Below, piece by piece: positions 8,557-16,623 of a DNA stretch of 37,127 bases. This stretch comes from Streptococcus mitis SK579 (GTDB lineage: Bacteria > Bacillota > Bacilli > Lactobacillales > Streptococcaceae): assembly GCF_000257905.1 (NCBI RefSeq), contig NZ_AJJL01000018.1, forward strand, positions 1 through 37,127, given 5' to 3'. The notes below the pieces were generated by a model. That model saw only the letters and a program-made list of their open reading frames with translations. It was not told the origin of the DNA and made no database searches. The position numbers and the translations under genes were made by a program. Position 1 is the stretch's first letter. The number at the start of each line of letters is the position of its first letter.

Positions 8557-9207
8557 TCACTTCTGCTTGCCTTTAAATCGCCATTGGAAGCGGAGCTTGT
8601 CATAAAAGGGAAATTCGATAAACAGGACTCCCAAACCCACACAGAGACTGGCAAGGACATCTGATGGGTAATGAACTCCCAGATAGACCCTTGATACCAA
8701 CACACTGACTAGGTAGAGACCTAGCACGATTTGCACGATTTTTCTCCAGACTGGATTTTTAATCCGTTGACTGAGAATGACAATCAGAGAGCCGACCATC
8801 AAGGTTACAGCCAGAGAATGACCACTTGGGAAGGAAAATCCCTTCTCCTCAACCAAGTGTAAAATGGCTGGTCGTGGGCGCTGATAGACATTTTTAAAGG
8901 TCACGATTAAAAGACCTGCCAAAGCCAAATTCCCCAGCATGAAGAAACTTTCTATCTTCCATCGCTTACGATAAAAGACAAAAGCTGTAATGACAACCCA
9001 AGTGATAATCACTGGAATATCAATCAAGCGTGTGATGGCCCTAAAAAGAATAGTCAAATAATCTGGCAAGTCTCCTCGAATGGCAGTCTGAATCGGTTGG
9101 TCAAAACCGACCAGCGTTTCAGGGTAAAATTTGACCATGTAGCCAAGAATAACGAAAAGTAAAAGGGCAAAACTGCCCTTCATTAAAAATGTTTGTTTAT
9201 CTCTCAT
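8557..9207 (-). CDS. PAP2-family membrane phosphatase
   Basis: A 216-residue integral membrane lipid phosphatase. All three PAP2 motifs are intact: KNVYQRPRP at 105-113, PSGHS at 127-131 and SRVYLGVHYPSD at 172-183, with the catalytic histidines in the last two. About five or six membrane segments surround them. Likely substrates are undecaprenyl pyrophosphate or phosphatidylglycerol phosphate. A BacA/UppP enzyme is encoded separately at 22224-23069, so a PAP2 with UppP activity would be a second system. The ATG lies 11 nt inside the end of ribU, which indicates coupling. Confidence 0.88.
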   Translation of the reverse strand: MRDKQTFLMKGSFALLLFVILGYMVKFYPETLVGFDQPIQTAIRGDLPDYLTILFRAITRLIDIPVIITWVVITAFVFYRKRWKIESFFMLGNLALAGLLIVTFKNVYQRPRPAILHLVEEKGFSFPSGHSLAVTLMVGSLIVILSQRIKNPVWRKIVQIVLGLYLVSVLVSRVYLGVHYPSDVLASLCVGLGVLFIEFPFYDKLRFQWRFKGKQK

Positions 9208-9760
9208 AATGTTTTAAGGTTGGTTTCAAGAGAACATACAACAACCAGAATGAAACGGAAAAGATTACACCCTCAATCAAGTTAAAAGGTAATACCATGG
9301 TCATTAGGTAGTTGGAAAGTCCCAAAATTTTTCCAATATCAAAGTTAGCAAACTTAGCGTACAAAGGAACAGCATAAACATAGTTGAGAACCAACATAGC
9401 CACGGTTAAACCAATAGTCCCAGCTAGAGAGCCTAGTAGGAAACGAAGAGTTGTCCGTTCCTTTTTCCAAATCAAAGCAAATACGATGACAAAAACTCCC
9501 AAAGCTACGATATTCATCGGCAAGCCAATATAAGTATTCACTCCCTGACTGTTAAGAAGCAGTTTCAAGAGTGAGCGAAGCAAGAGAACTCCTAGAGCAG
9601 CAGGCAAATCCATGACCACCAAGCCCACAAGGACTGGCAAGATACTAAATTCGATCTTGAGGAAGGACGCCGCTGGTAAAAGCGGAAAGTCAAAGTACAT
9701 CAGCACAAATGAGATGGCTGATAAAATCGCAATGGTCGAAAGTCGACGTGTGTTTGTCAT
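9197..9760 (-). CDS. ribU: Riboflavin ECF transporter S component
   Basis: Substrate-binding membrane subunit for riboflavin uptake, which works with a shared ECF energising module. It has 187 residues and six hydrophobic segments. RibU features include FLKIEFSILPVLVG in the first third and GLPMNIVALG in the middle. The start is ATG at 9760 (MTNTRRLSTIAIL) with GGAGGAA eight bases upstream. A TTG at 9775 in the same frame lies in the ribosome site itself and is rejected. An FMN riboswitch upstream strongly supports the assignment. The ECF ATPase/T genes nearby belong to a separate group. Confidence 0.95.
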   Translation of the reverse strand: MTNTRRLSTIAILSAISFVLMYFDFPLLPAASFLKIEFSILPVLVGLVVMDLPAALGVLLLRSLLKLLLNSQGVNTYIGLPMNIVALGVFVIVFALIWKKERTTLRFLLGSLAGTIGLTVAMLVLNYVYAVPLYAKFANFDIGKILGLSNYLMTMVLPFNLIEGVIFSVSFWLLYVLLKPTLKHYER

Positions 9761-9926
9761 AACAGGTTCCTCCAATTTTCTATAAAATCAGAAGAAGTTA
9801 GAAAGGATTCCTCTATCTATTCTCACTTTTTATATCCCAAAAGTTCCCTCTCACTCTATTAAGGAAATTCAAGCAAGCGGTTACAGTTTAGCTATAAATC
9901 TATCAGAACAGACAAAGCTATTCTTT

Positions 9927-10140
9927 CGTCTTCTCCCATCCAGACTATACTGTCGGTTGTGGAATCTCACCACATCAGCTTGCGCTCGCGGACTTATTTG
10001 GCTAAGATATTTTAGATTTATCTAGGCGTCGCAGTCGAAGATAATACTTAAAGTATATCGAGACAAGACAACGACGAGAAAGCTAAAACAGATAGTCAAA
10101 TTTACCGCCGGTCGGGAATTTCACCCTGCCCTGAAGACTC
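9927..10140 (-). promoter_or_regulatory. FMN riboswitch with enlarged variable arm
   Basis: The minus strand holds the conserved RFN core: closing helix GAGTCTTC/GAAGAC, AGGGCAGGGTGAAATTCCCG, ACCGGCGGTA, AGTCCGCGAGCGC, GGTGAGATTCC and CCGACAGTATAGTCTGGATG. FMN binding to this RNA shuts off riboflavin uptake genes. The variable arm between GGCGGTA and AGTCC is about 108 nt (9995-10102) and folds on itself. About 165 nt lie between the aptamer and the ribU start; I could not pick out one clear expression-platform hairpin there. Confidence 0.95.
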
Positions 10141-10144
10141 TTTT

Positions 10145-10173
10145 ATCATAACAAAAAACGCTTGCAAGCGCAA
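10145..10173 (-). promoter_or_regulatory. ribU promoter
   Basis: Minus strand TTGCGC (10168-10173), 17 nt, TATGAT (10145-10150), placing the start at the 5' edge of the riboswitch. The -35 box lies inside the trmL terminator stem. Confidence 0.7.
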
Positions 10174-10180
10174 GCATTTT
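10152..10180 (-). terminator. trmL terminator
   Basis: Minus strand GCTTGC, loop GCTT, GCAAGC, then GTTTTTTG. It lies 16 nt past the trmL stop and overlaps the ribU promoter. Confidence 0.8.
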
Positions 10181-10195
10181 GTTCATTTTCATTTT

Positions 10196-10699
10196 TTATT
10201 TCAATTTATCTGCTTCATAGGTATGAACGAGCTCAAGACCTGCAAAGTTCTGCTGGCGGAGGGCTTCGTAGACAATCATGCAGACGGTATTAGACACATT
10301 GAGACTGCGGACATGTTCATCATTCATAGGAATACGGAGAGCTTTCTCAGGATGTTCGCGCATAAAGTCCTCCGGCAAGCCCTTATCTTCACGTCCAAAG
10401 AGAAAATAATGGTCTTCGTCAGTCGATAAATCCACCTCAGAATACACTTTCTCAGCAAATTTTGAGATCAGATAGAGTTTGCCCTTCATCTGAGACATGA
10501 AATCCTCCAAACTCTCGTAAAAATAAATCTCTAGCTTATCCCAATAATCCAATCCAGCTCGCTTCATCTTGCGGTCATCGATAGGAAAGCCCATAGGCTT
10601 GATGATGTGGAGGGGAGAATTGGTCGCAGCGCAAGTACGCGCGATATTGCCTGTATTTTGTGGAATTTGTGGTTCAAATAATACAATGTGATTTGTCAT
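10196..10699 (-). CDS. trmL: tRNA (cytidine/uridine-2'-O)-methyltransferase
   Basis: SPOUT (SpoU/TrmH) superfamily enzyme that methylates the 2'-O of the wobble base (position 34) of certain leucine tRNAs. It has 167 residues, the compact TrmL length. Family motifs are [12 protein letters not shown] (about 15-26), [10 protein letters not shown] in the middle and [17 protein letters not shown] near the C-terminus, which form the knotted AdoMet site. The start is ATG at 10699 ([10 protein letters not shown]) with AAAGGAAG upstream. A longer in-frame extension runs back into the leader hairpin and is rejected. It is a single-gene unit with its own promoter, a structured leader and a terminator. 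Confidence 0.92.
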   Translation of the reverse strand: MTNHIVLFEPQIPQNTGNIARTCAATNSPLHIIKPMGFPIDDRKMKRAGLDYWDKLEIYFYESLEDFMSQMKGKLYLISKFAEKVYSEVDLSTDEDHYFLFGREDKGLPEDFMREHPEKALRIPMNDEHVRSLNVSNTVCMIVYEALRQQNFAGLELVHTYEADKLK

Positions 10700-10721
10700 G
10701 ACTTGCTTCCTTTCACCATTG

Positions 10722-10829
10722 CAAAAAAATAGCCACACTGCCCGGAGTCAAGCTCAGCAAACAGCGTGGTTAAGGCATCGTTAACTTACCTCACAACAGG
10801 TTTGAAGTAAATCAGCGAAACTACTTTCT
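10722..10829 (-). promoter_or_regulatory. trmL leader with attenuator-like hairpins
   Basis: The 5' leader has three hairpins in order: TTTACTTCA/TGAGGTAAG, GTTAA/TTAAC, and a long one with arms AACCACGCTG (10762-10771) and CAGTGTGGCT (10731-10740). ATTTTTTTGC follows the last. The third hairpin is a good intrinsic terminator before the coding region, and its 5' arm shares bases with the second hairpin. Layout and host resemble the '23S-methyl' candidate RNA motif described upstream of predicted RNA methyltransferase genes in Lactobacillales, but I could not test the consensus. Confidence 0.65.
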
Positions 10830-10830
10830 T

Positions 10831-10858
10831 AGTATAACACTTTCAGAATCATTGTCAA
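10831..10858 (-). promoter_or_regulatory. trmL promoter
   Basis: Minus strand perfect TTGACA (10853-10858), 16-nt spacer, TATACT (10831-10836). A strong promoter that drives the attenuated leader. Confidence 0.8.
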
Positions 10859-10891
10859 TAGAAACGACTTGATTTTTTCAATTTTTTCAAG

Positions 10892-11722
10892 CTATTTCCA
10901 AGGGTTGTAAAATCGTCCCTGATTCTGCAAGATAAGTAGTAAACTAGCTACTAAAAACAAGGTTGCCAAGAGCAAGGTAAGATAATCTCCTTTTTTCAAG
11001 GCTTGGTAACTATACCAAGTCCGCTTTTTCTCTTTTCCAAAGCGGCGAAGCTCCATGGCGGTCGCGATGGTATCAATGCGTTCTAACGAGCTAAAAATCA
11101 AGGGAGTAATAATGCGCAGATTGCCTTTGATTCGTTGCATGAGAGAAGCTTTCTTGGATAATTCCATCCCACGCGCTTCCTGAGACATCTTGATGGTAAA
11201 GAATTCTTCCTGCAAATCTGGAATATAACGCAAGGTCAGGCTGACTGAATAGGCAATCTTATAGGGCACACCAATTTGATTTAAACTGGAAGCAAACTGA
11301 CTAGGATGGGTTGTCATCAAAAAGATAATAGCCAGAGGAATGGTGCAGAGATACTTAATGGCCAAATTTAGCAGATAAAAGAGCTCCTGGCTGGTTAGGG
11401 TATAGGCACCGATTCCCTGCCAAATCACACTTCTCTCTCCGTAAAGCCCAACCCCATACTCGGGAGAAAAGAGATAGACCATCAAGACGTTTAAAACGGC
11501 AAATACCGTCGCAAAAACGGCCACAAAGGAAACATCTTTAAAGCGAATTTCTGACAAATAGAGGAGAAAGACCGAAAAAATAGCAATCAGAACAAGCAGT
11601 CTGGTATCATAGCTAATCATGGCAGCCAATGACACGAGGATGAAAAAGAGAAGTTTCCCAGCTCCTGACAAGCGATGAATCACAGTATCTCTATGCTGGT
11701 AACCGATTAATTTAGCTTGCAT
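10892..11722 (-). CDS. ECF transporter transmembrane (T) component
   Basis: A 276-residue EcfT/CbiQ-family membrane subunit that couples the ATPases to an S component. About five or six hydrophobic segments are spread across residues 25-150 and 245-270. The cytoplasmic coupling region contains [18 protein letters not shown], with the Ala-Arg-Gly signature that contacts the ATPase grooves. Its start overlaps the ATPase gene by 16 nt, so the two are translationally coupled. It sits next to a UPF0397 S component rather than the group II shared ECF module, so it may be dedicated to one substrate. Confidence 0.9.
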   Translation of the reverse strand: MQAKLIGYQHRDTVIHRLSGAGKLLFFILVSLAAMISYDTRLLVLIAIFSVFLLYLSEIRFKDVSFVAVFATVFAVLNVLMVYLFSPEYGVGLYGERSVIWQGIGAYTLTSQELFYLLNLAIKYLCTIPLAIIFLMTTHPSQFASSLNQIGVPYKIAYSVSLTLRYIPDLQEEFFTIKMSQEARGMELSKKASLMQRIKGNLRIITPLIFSSLERIDTIATAMELRRFGKEKKRTWYSYQALKKGDYLTLLLATLFLVASLLLILQNQGRFYNPWK

Positions 11723-13389
11723 CCTTCTCTCCTTTCTTTGTAAAATGCCGTTAAAGCAAGTGGATCCACGTCAAGTTTCTTGGCCAAGTTGAAGATTGAA
11801 GTTTCTTTTAGATTAGCTTTTACTAACAGCTCGGGATTGCTCAAAAGACTAGCTGGATCGGTATCGGCAATCAATTCCCCATCAACCATGACAAGAGCAC
11901 GATCAGAATAATCCAGCATCAATTGCATATCATGGGTAATCATGACAATGGTATGACCTTTTTGATGCAACTCTTCGAGAAATTCCATAATCTCAGTATA
12001 GTTCTTCTGGTCTTGACCTGCAGTTGGTTCATCTAGGAGGATAATTTCAGCCCCCAAGACCAAAATTGAAGCAATGGTGACACGTTTTTTCTGACCAAAT
12101 GACAGGGCAGAAATAGGCCAATTACGGAATTCATAGAGACCACAGATTTTCAAGGTTTCATAGACTCTCGTTTCAATTTCCTGCTCGTCCACACCTCGCA
12201 AACGTAGTCCCAGAGCCACCTCATCAAAAATCATATTGGTTGAAATCATTTGATTAGGATTTTGCAGCACATAGCCTACGCGTTCCGCCCGCTCTGCAAC
12301 AGAATCTCCTTTGATATCCTGCCCTTCCCAAATATAGCGACCTTCAGTCTGAATAAAGCTACTTAAGGCCTTGGCTAGGGTTGATTTCCCAGCTCCATTT
12401 TTTCCGACAATGGCAATCTTTTCACCCTTTTTAATATCCAAATGTAGGGACTTTAAAATCGGTCTATCATCATAAGAAAACGACACGTCCTCTAGTCTAA
12501 AGAGTGACTGCAATTCTGGGGTTTCTTTTACCAGTTCCATCCGCAACTGAACCTGGCCTTTTGAGATAGACAAGTTGTCCAAATTTGCTAATTGTTCTTC
12601 CTTAGCTAAAGCCACACCTAATTGACGTAAAGTGGTTAGATAAAGGGGTTCGCGAATTCCATTTTGGGTCAACAAATCAGTCGCCAATAACTGATCAGGA
12701 CTCCCATTAAAGAGGATACGGCCATCGTTTATCAAGACAATCCGATCCACAGGACGATGCAGAACGTCCTCCAAACGGTGTTCAATAATAAGGGTCGTCG
12801 TCCCCTCTTCCTTATGAATCTGGTCAATCAATTCGATAATATCCTGACCTGACTTGGGATCCAGATTGGCGAGTGGCTCATCAAACAATAGAATGGGACT
12901 TTCATCAATCAAGACACCAGCCAAACTGACACGTTGCTTTTGTCCACCTGACAAATCCTGGGGACGCTGAGCTAGTAAAGGGAGAAGATCCAGCTTTTCA
13001 GCCCATTTATGAACACGATTTTTCATCTCATTTAGAGCTGTCACATCATTTTCCAGAGCAAAAGCCAAATCCTCTGCCACAGACAGGCCGATAAACTGCC
13101 CATCTGTATCCTGTAAAACTGTGCTAACTAAATGAGATTTATCATAGATGCTCATATCAAAGGCTGCTTGCCCTTTAATTAAAAATTCTCCAGACGGCTG
13201 CCCCTTGTAAATATTGGGAATAATCCCATTCAAACACTGACCCAAGGTAGATTTACCTGACCCAGATGGGCCAACAATTAAGACTTTCTCTCCCTTGTAA
13301 ATAGTCAAATCCACCCCTTGCAAAGTCGGTTCCTGTTGCGTTTCATACTGGAAAGAGAAATCCTTCCACTCAATTATAGCTTCTTTCAT
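11707..13389 (-). CDS. ECF transporter double ATPase
   Basis: A 560-residue fusion of two ABC ATPase domains, so one chain can supply both EcfA-type subunits. Domain 1: Walker A GPSGSGKS at 40-47, signature LSGGQ at 146-150, Walker B ILLFDEP near 166. Domain 2: Walker A GKNGAGKS at 329-336, signature LSFGQ at 429-433, Walker B IILLDEP near 449. The second signature has Phe where Gly is usual. YkoD of Bacillus has the same double layout. ATG at 13389 has only a modest ribosome site (AGAGAGTAAG). It lies upstream of, and overlaps, the T-component gene. A 283-nt gap with a BOX element separates it from the S component. Confidence 0.92.
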   Translation of the reverse strand: MKEAIIEWKDFSFQYETQQEPTLQGVDLTIYKGEKVLIVGPSGSGKSTLGQCLNGIIPNIYKGQPSGEFLIKGQAAFDMSIYDKSHLVSTVLQDTDGQFIGLSVAEDLAFALENDVTALNEMKNRVHKWAEKLDLLPLLAQRPQDLSGGQKQRVSLAGVLIDESPILLFDEPLANLDPKSGQDIIELIDQIHKEEGTTTLIIEHRLEDVLHRPVDRIVLINDGRILFNGSPDQLLATDLLTQNGIREPLYLTTLRQLGVALAKEEQLANLDNLSISKGQVQLRMELVKETPELQSLFRLEDVSFSYDDRPILKSLHLDIKKGEKIAIVGKNGAGKSTLAKALSSFIQTEGRYIWEGQDIKGDSVAERAERVGYVLQNPNQMISTNMIFDEVALGLRLRGVDEQEIETRVYETLKICGLYEFRNWPISALSFGQKKRVTIASILVLGAEIILLDEPTAGQDQKNYTEIMEFLEELHQKGHTIVMITHDMQLMLDYSDRALVMVDGELIADTDPASLLSNPELLVKANLKETSIFNLAKKLDVDPLALTAFYKERREGCKLN

Positions 13390-13413
13390 CTTACTCTCTT
13401 CATTCGCTTCTTC

Positions 13414-13526
13414 TACTCAATGAAAATCAAAGAGCAAACCAAAAAGCTAGCCGTAGGTTGCTCAAAGCACTGTTTTGAGGTTGCAGATAGAGCTGACGCG
13501 GTTTGAATTAGATTTTCGCAGAGTAT
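13414..13526 (-). repeat. BOX element, degenerate
   Basis: It begins TACTCAATGAAAATCAAAG (boxC end), passes through GGTTGCTCAAAGCACTGTTT and ends with a shortened boxA (GACGCGGTTTGAATTAGATT, then TTCGCAGAGTA). The boxA core GCCTTGCCGTAGG is deleted. It lies between the S-component gene and the ATPase gene of the ECF group. Confidence 0.85.
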
Positions 13527-13637
13527 TAGACTTCTATTTTATCATAAATTAACCCCTTCTTGCAGACTCTTCTCTTAAAAACTTAGCGCCAAAAAGATTC
13601 CTATCCTAGCTTGCTTACCTAACTAATCTATAAATAT

Positions 13638-13666
13638 CGAAAAAGACTGGTTGTCCAGCCTTTTTC
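13638..13666. terminator. Hairpin after the S-component gene
   Basis: GACTGG (13645-13650), loop TTGT, CCAGCC (13655-13660), flanked by AAAA on the left and TTTTT on the right, so it could terminate in either direction. On the minus strand it sits directly past the UPF0397 stop and may limit readthrough to the ECF ATPase and T genes. Confidence 0.75.
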
Positions 13667-13672
13667 CTTATG

Positions 13673-14218
13673 TTAATCCTTTTTCAAACTTCCTGAACGA
13701 GTCTGTGTACGTGAATAAGCTAGCAAGAGAAGGGTACCTGCGATAGCTATAGTTACAGCGTTAGCAATTCCCGCAACAATCCCTTGGGCAAATACTTTTT
13801 CTGCCGCTTCTTGATAAATCACAACATCTCCAAGTGGTGCCAAGACACCCCAAACAAGGGCATTTGCAAGTAGTTGAATGAGGTTAAAAATAAGAATATC
13901 TTTCCAGTCAAAAACACCATTGCTCACACGAACGTACTTTCTAAATAGTCCTACAGCTAGACCAAAGAGCCCGCTAGCGATAATCCAAGTCCACCACAGA
14001 CCGTAGCCAGCAATAGCGTCCTTCACCGCATGCCCAATTAAACCAACAAGTAGTCCCACTAGAGGACCAAAAATGATAGACAAGAGACTCTGTACCGCAT
14101 ACTGAAGCTGGATGCTTGTATTTGGAACAGGAGTCGGAATGCTGATCATCCCGATGACAACAAAGAGCGCAGCTCCAACACCGATAGCAACAACTTGTTT
14201 AATTGATTGATTTTTCAT
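13673..14218 (-). CDS. UPF0397-family ECF S component
   Basis: A 181-residue membrane protein with five or six hydrophobic segments. [20 protein letters not shown] near residues 27-46 is typical of the UPF0397 group, and [23 protein letters not shown] and [20 protein letters not shown] follow. These are S components that bind an unknown small molecule. ATG at 14218 has GGAGAATATAG upstream. It lies 15 nt after the SAM-hydrolase-family gene and ahead of the ATPase and T genes, so all four may form one pathway. The substrate is not known to me; a SAM-derived compound or a vitamin precursor is inference. Confidence 0.87.
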   Translation of the reverse strand: MKNQSIKQVVAIGVGAALFVVIGMISIPTPVPNTSIQLQYAVQSLLSIIFGPLVGLLVGLIGHAVKDAIAGYGLWWTWIIASGLFGLAVGLFRKYVRVSNGVFDWKDILIFNLIQLLANALVWGVLAPLGDVVIYQEAAEKVFAQGIVAGIANAVTIAIAGTLLLLAYSRTQTRSGSLKKD

Positions 14219-14233
14219 CTATATTCTCCTATT

Positions 14234-15082
14234 TTATGATTCTATTTTCTTTATTTCAATGGTCCAAGATGAACCGACACCCACATTGTAGGCCTTGGCA
14301 AAGGAACCTTGGTTGATAGCCAGCCCTAAACGATAGAGAGAGTTGACGTAAAGGATTGGCTGCCCAATTCTCACATCTGCAAATGATTTGCCATAGACAA
14401 CCTGATTTTGATAGACCAGCATATCAGCGTGATAGATAGTCACTTCAAAACGGTCACCAAATTCTGGTTCCAGTTTGTAAAACTCTTCTCGTGTGATAGA
14501 GGTCCAAAGCGAGCCGAAACGCACATCCAGAATATCAATAGCTCCCTTCACCAAATGGTCTTCAATGATGGTCTCTACGACTGGAAGCTCCACAATCTGA
14601 TCCACACTGAGCTCTGGACCCACTTCCTCAAAAGTAATGTGACCACTGGCTAATTTAGCTCCAGTATAAGCATAAACATCACGACCGTGGAAGGTATAAG
14701 AATGCTCTGTGTTTTGACGTCTATTGGCTACCTCAGAAATTTCACGAATGGCTACAATACCAACGTGTTTCTTAATAAAAGAAAGAGTCCCATTATCTGG
14801 CGTGACAATGTATTGATTTTTTGCAGTCTTGGCAACCACACTCTTACGTTTTGATCCGACACCTGGATCGACAACCGATACAAAAGTCGTTCCCTCAGGC
14901 CAGTAATCCACCGTCTGAAAGAGACGATAGCTCCCCTCAAAAATATTATAAGGCGTGATATCGTGCGTCAAATGATGAATTTTTAAGGTTGGAGACTCTT
15001 CTAAAGCCACTCCAATCATAGCCGATACCGCACCATCAACCAGACCAAAGTCTGATTGTAATACCAGTAAATTATTATTCAT
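14234..15082 (-). CDS. SAM hydroxide adenosyltransferase family (DUF62)
   Basis: A 282-residue member of the SAM_HAT/fluorinase-like family, which converts S-adenosylmethionine plus water or hydroxide into adenosine and methionine. Family motifs are present in order: LQSDFGLVDGAVSAMIGV (about 6-23), VVDPGVGSKRKSVVAKT, VTPDNGTLS and FHGRDVYAYTGAKLA. A C-terminal beta-barrel domain follows. The start is ATG at 15082 with AAGGAGATAAA, not the upstream in-frame ATG at 15109, which lacks a ribosome site. It is the first gene of the ECF group and is divergent from trkA. Its natural role next to an importer is unsettled. Confidence 0.88.
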   Translation of the reverse strand: MNNNLLVLQSDFGLVDGAVSAMIGVALEESPTLKIHHLTHDITPYNIFEGSYRLFQTVDYWPEGTTFVSVVDPGVGSKRKSVVAKTAKNQYIVTPDNGTLSFIKKHVGIVAIREISEVANRRQNTEHSYTFHGRDVYAYTGAKLASGHITFEEVGPELSVDQIVELPVVETIIEDHLVKGAIDILDVRFGSLWTSITREEFYKLEPEFGDRFEVTIYHADMLVYQNQVVYGKSFADVRIGQPILYVNSLYRLGLAINQGSFAKAYNVGVGSSWTIEIKKIES

Positions 15083-15104
15083 TTTATCTCCTTGTATATC
15101 CTTT

Positions 15105-15113
15105 ATCATACCA
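15105..15113 (-). promoter_or_regulatory. Extended -10 promoter of the SAM-hydrolase gene
   Basis: Minus strand TGGTATGAT, an extended -10 box 23 nt upstream of the start codon. A weak TTAGCG lies 18 nt further up. No riboswitch fits in the short leader. Confidence 0.55.
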
Positions 15114-15181
15114 TATTTCAGAGAAAGTCGCTAATAGCTATTTTAATTGATTAGGGTATAGTTTTACCTTATAGCAAATTT

Positions 15182-15227
15182 CCTACTAAAAGCTCTTGTT
15201 ATTAGCTAGTAGGTGCATTTTTTCTTG
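15182..15227 (+). promoter_or_regulatory. Hairpin with T-run upstream of trkA
   Basis: CCTACTA (15182-15188) pairs with TAGTAGG (15207-15213), with an inner GCT/AGC extension. TGCATTTTTTCTT follows. On the plus strand it looks like an intrinsic terminator, yet no plus-strand gene lies upstream. A possible promoter TTGATT (15147-15152), 17 nt, TATAGC (15170-15175) would place it in the trkA leader as an attenuator. If the start is instead from TATGAT (15236-15241), it would be an upstream operator. Confidence 0.45.
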
Positions 15228-15270
15228 AAAAAAGGTATGATAGTTACATCATGAAAAAGTAGGTTTTATT

Positions 15271-16620
15271 ATGAAAATTATCCTTGTCGGAGGGGGAAAA
15301 GTTGGTTCTGCCCTCTGTCGTTCCTTGGTTGCAGAAAAGCATGATGTTTTGCTGATTGAGCAAGACGAAGCCGTCCTCAATCATATTGTCAATCGCTTTG
15401 ATATCATGGGTATCCTTGGTAACGGGGCTGATTTTACCATCCTTGAGCAAGCCAGTGTCCAAGATTGTGATATCTTTATCGCCCTAACTGAGTACGATGA
15501 AGTGAACATGATTGCGGCCGTTCTAGCTAAGAAAATGGGGGCTAAAGAAACCATCGTTCGGGTGAGGAATCCTGAATACTCTAATTCTTATTTCAAAGAA
15601 AAGAATATTCTCGGTTTTTCTCTTATCGTTAACCCTGAGCTCTTGGCCGCCCGCGCTATCGCCAATATCATTGACTTCCCCAACGCCCTCTCTGTCGAAC
15701 GCTTTGCTGGTGGACGCGTTAGCCTCATGGAATTTGTCGTCAAATCCACTAGCGGTCTTTGCCAAATGCCCATTTCTGATTTTCGGAAAAAATTTGGCAA
15801 TGTCATTGTCTGTGCGATAGAGAGAGAGCATCAAATTATCATCCCAAGTGGTGATATGACCATACAGGATAAAGATAGAATCTTTGTCACCGGTAACCGT
15901 GTTGATATGATGCTCTTTCATAATTATTTCAAATCTCGTGCTGTAAAGAGCCTTCTCATAGTTGGAGCAGGTAGAATTGCCTATTATCTACTAGGGATTC
16001 TCAAAGACAGTCGGATCGATACCAAAGTCATCGAGATTAACCCTGAAAGGGCACGTTTCTTTAGTGAGAAATTCCCTAATCTCTACATCGTTCAAGGAGA
16101 TGGGACAGCAAAAGATATCTTGCTAGAAGAAAGTGCCCAAAACTATGATGCAGTAGCAACCCTAACAGGAGTTGACGAAGAGAATATTATTACTTCTATG
16201 TTCCTGGATAGTGTCGGGGTGCAAAAAAATATTAGCAAGGTTAACAGAACTAGTCTCCTTGAAATTATTCATGCGCCTGATTTCTCAAGCATTATCACTC
16301 CGAAAATCATCGCTGTAGATACAATCATGCACTTTATTCGTGGCCGTGTTAATGCCCAATATTCAGACCTTCAAGCCATGCACCATCTAGCCAACGGTCA
16401 AATCGAAACCCTGCAATTCCATATCAAGGAAGCCAATAAAATGACTGCCAAACCTCTTTCTCAACTGAAATTGAAAAAAGGGGTTCTTATTGCAGCCATC
16501 ATTCGAAAGGGCAAGACTATTTTCCCAACTGGGGAGGATATGTTGGAAGTCGGAGACAAGCTCCTAGTAACAACCTTGTTGCCAAACATCACCAAGATTT
16601 ATGACTTGATCGCGAGGTAA
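15271..16620 (+). CDS. trkA: Trk potassium uptake regulatory subunit TrkA
   Basis: Cytoplasmic gating subunit of a Trk-type potassium transporter, 449 residues. It has two full RCK repeats, like E. coli TrkA and unlike the single-repeat KtrA. The first Rossmann motif is GGGKVGS (7-13), followed by a TrkA_C region (about 140-225). The second is VGAGRIA (231-237), followed by another C-terminal subdomain (about 370-449). NAD(H)/ATP binding is expected at both glycine loops; TrkA_C domains often bind c-di-AMP in Firmicutes. It is transcribed with trkH, three bases downstream, and is divergent from the SAM-hydrolase gene. Confidence 0.94.
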   Translation: MKIILVGGGKVGSALCRSLVAEKHDVLLIEQDEAVLNHIVNRFDIMGILGNGADFTILEQASVQDCDIFIALTEYDEVNMIAAVLAKKMGAKETIVRVRNPEYSNSYFKEKNILGFSLIVNPELLAARAIANIIDFPNALSVERFAGGRVSLMEFVVKSTSGLCQMPISDFRKKFGNVIVCAIEREHQIIIPSGDMTIQDKDRIFVTGNRVDMMLFHNYFKSRAVKSLLIVGAGRIAYYLLGILKDSRIDTKVIEINPERARFFSEKFPNLYIVQGDGTAKDILLEESAQNYDAVATLTGVDEENIITSMFLDSVGVQKNISKVNRTSLLEIIHAPDFSSIITPKIIAVDTIMHFIRGRVNAQYSDLQAMHHLANGQIETLQFHIKEANKMTAKPLSQLKLKKGVLIAAIIRKGKTIFPTGEDMLEVGDKLLVTTLLPNITKIYDLIAR

Positions 16621-16623
16621 GAA

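Noticed and set aside
9761..9775. TTG start for ribU
   Set aside because: The TTG overlaps the GGAGGAA ribosome site that serves the ATG at 9760.
10700..10738. Longer trmL start
   Set aside because: The extension reads through the leader terminator and its U-run, while the ATG at 10699 has AAAGGAAG at the right distance.
13318..13506. 62-codon plus-strand open frame
   Set aside because: It overlaps the ATPase gene start and the BOX, and has no ribosome site or family resemblance.
15251..15262. Three-codon ORF (ATG AAA AAG TAG) just before trkA
   Set aside because: Too short to judge; most likely part of the trkA translation-start region, with no good ribosome site of its own.
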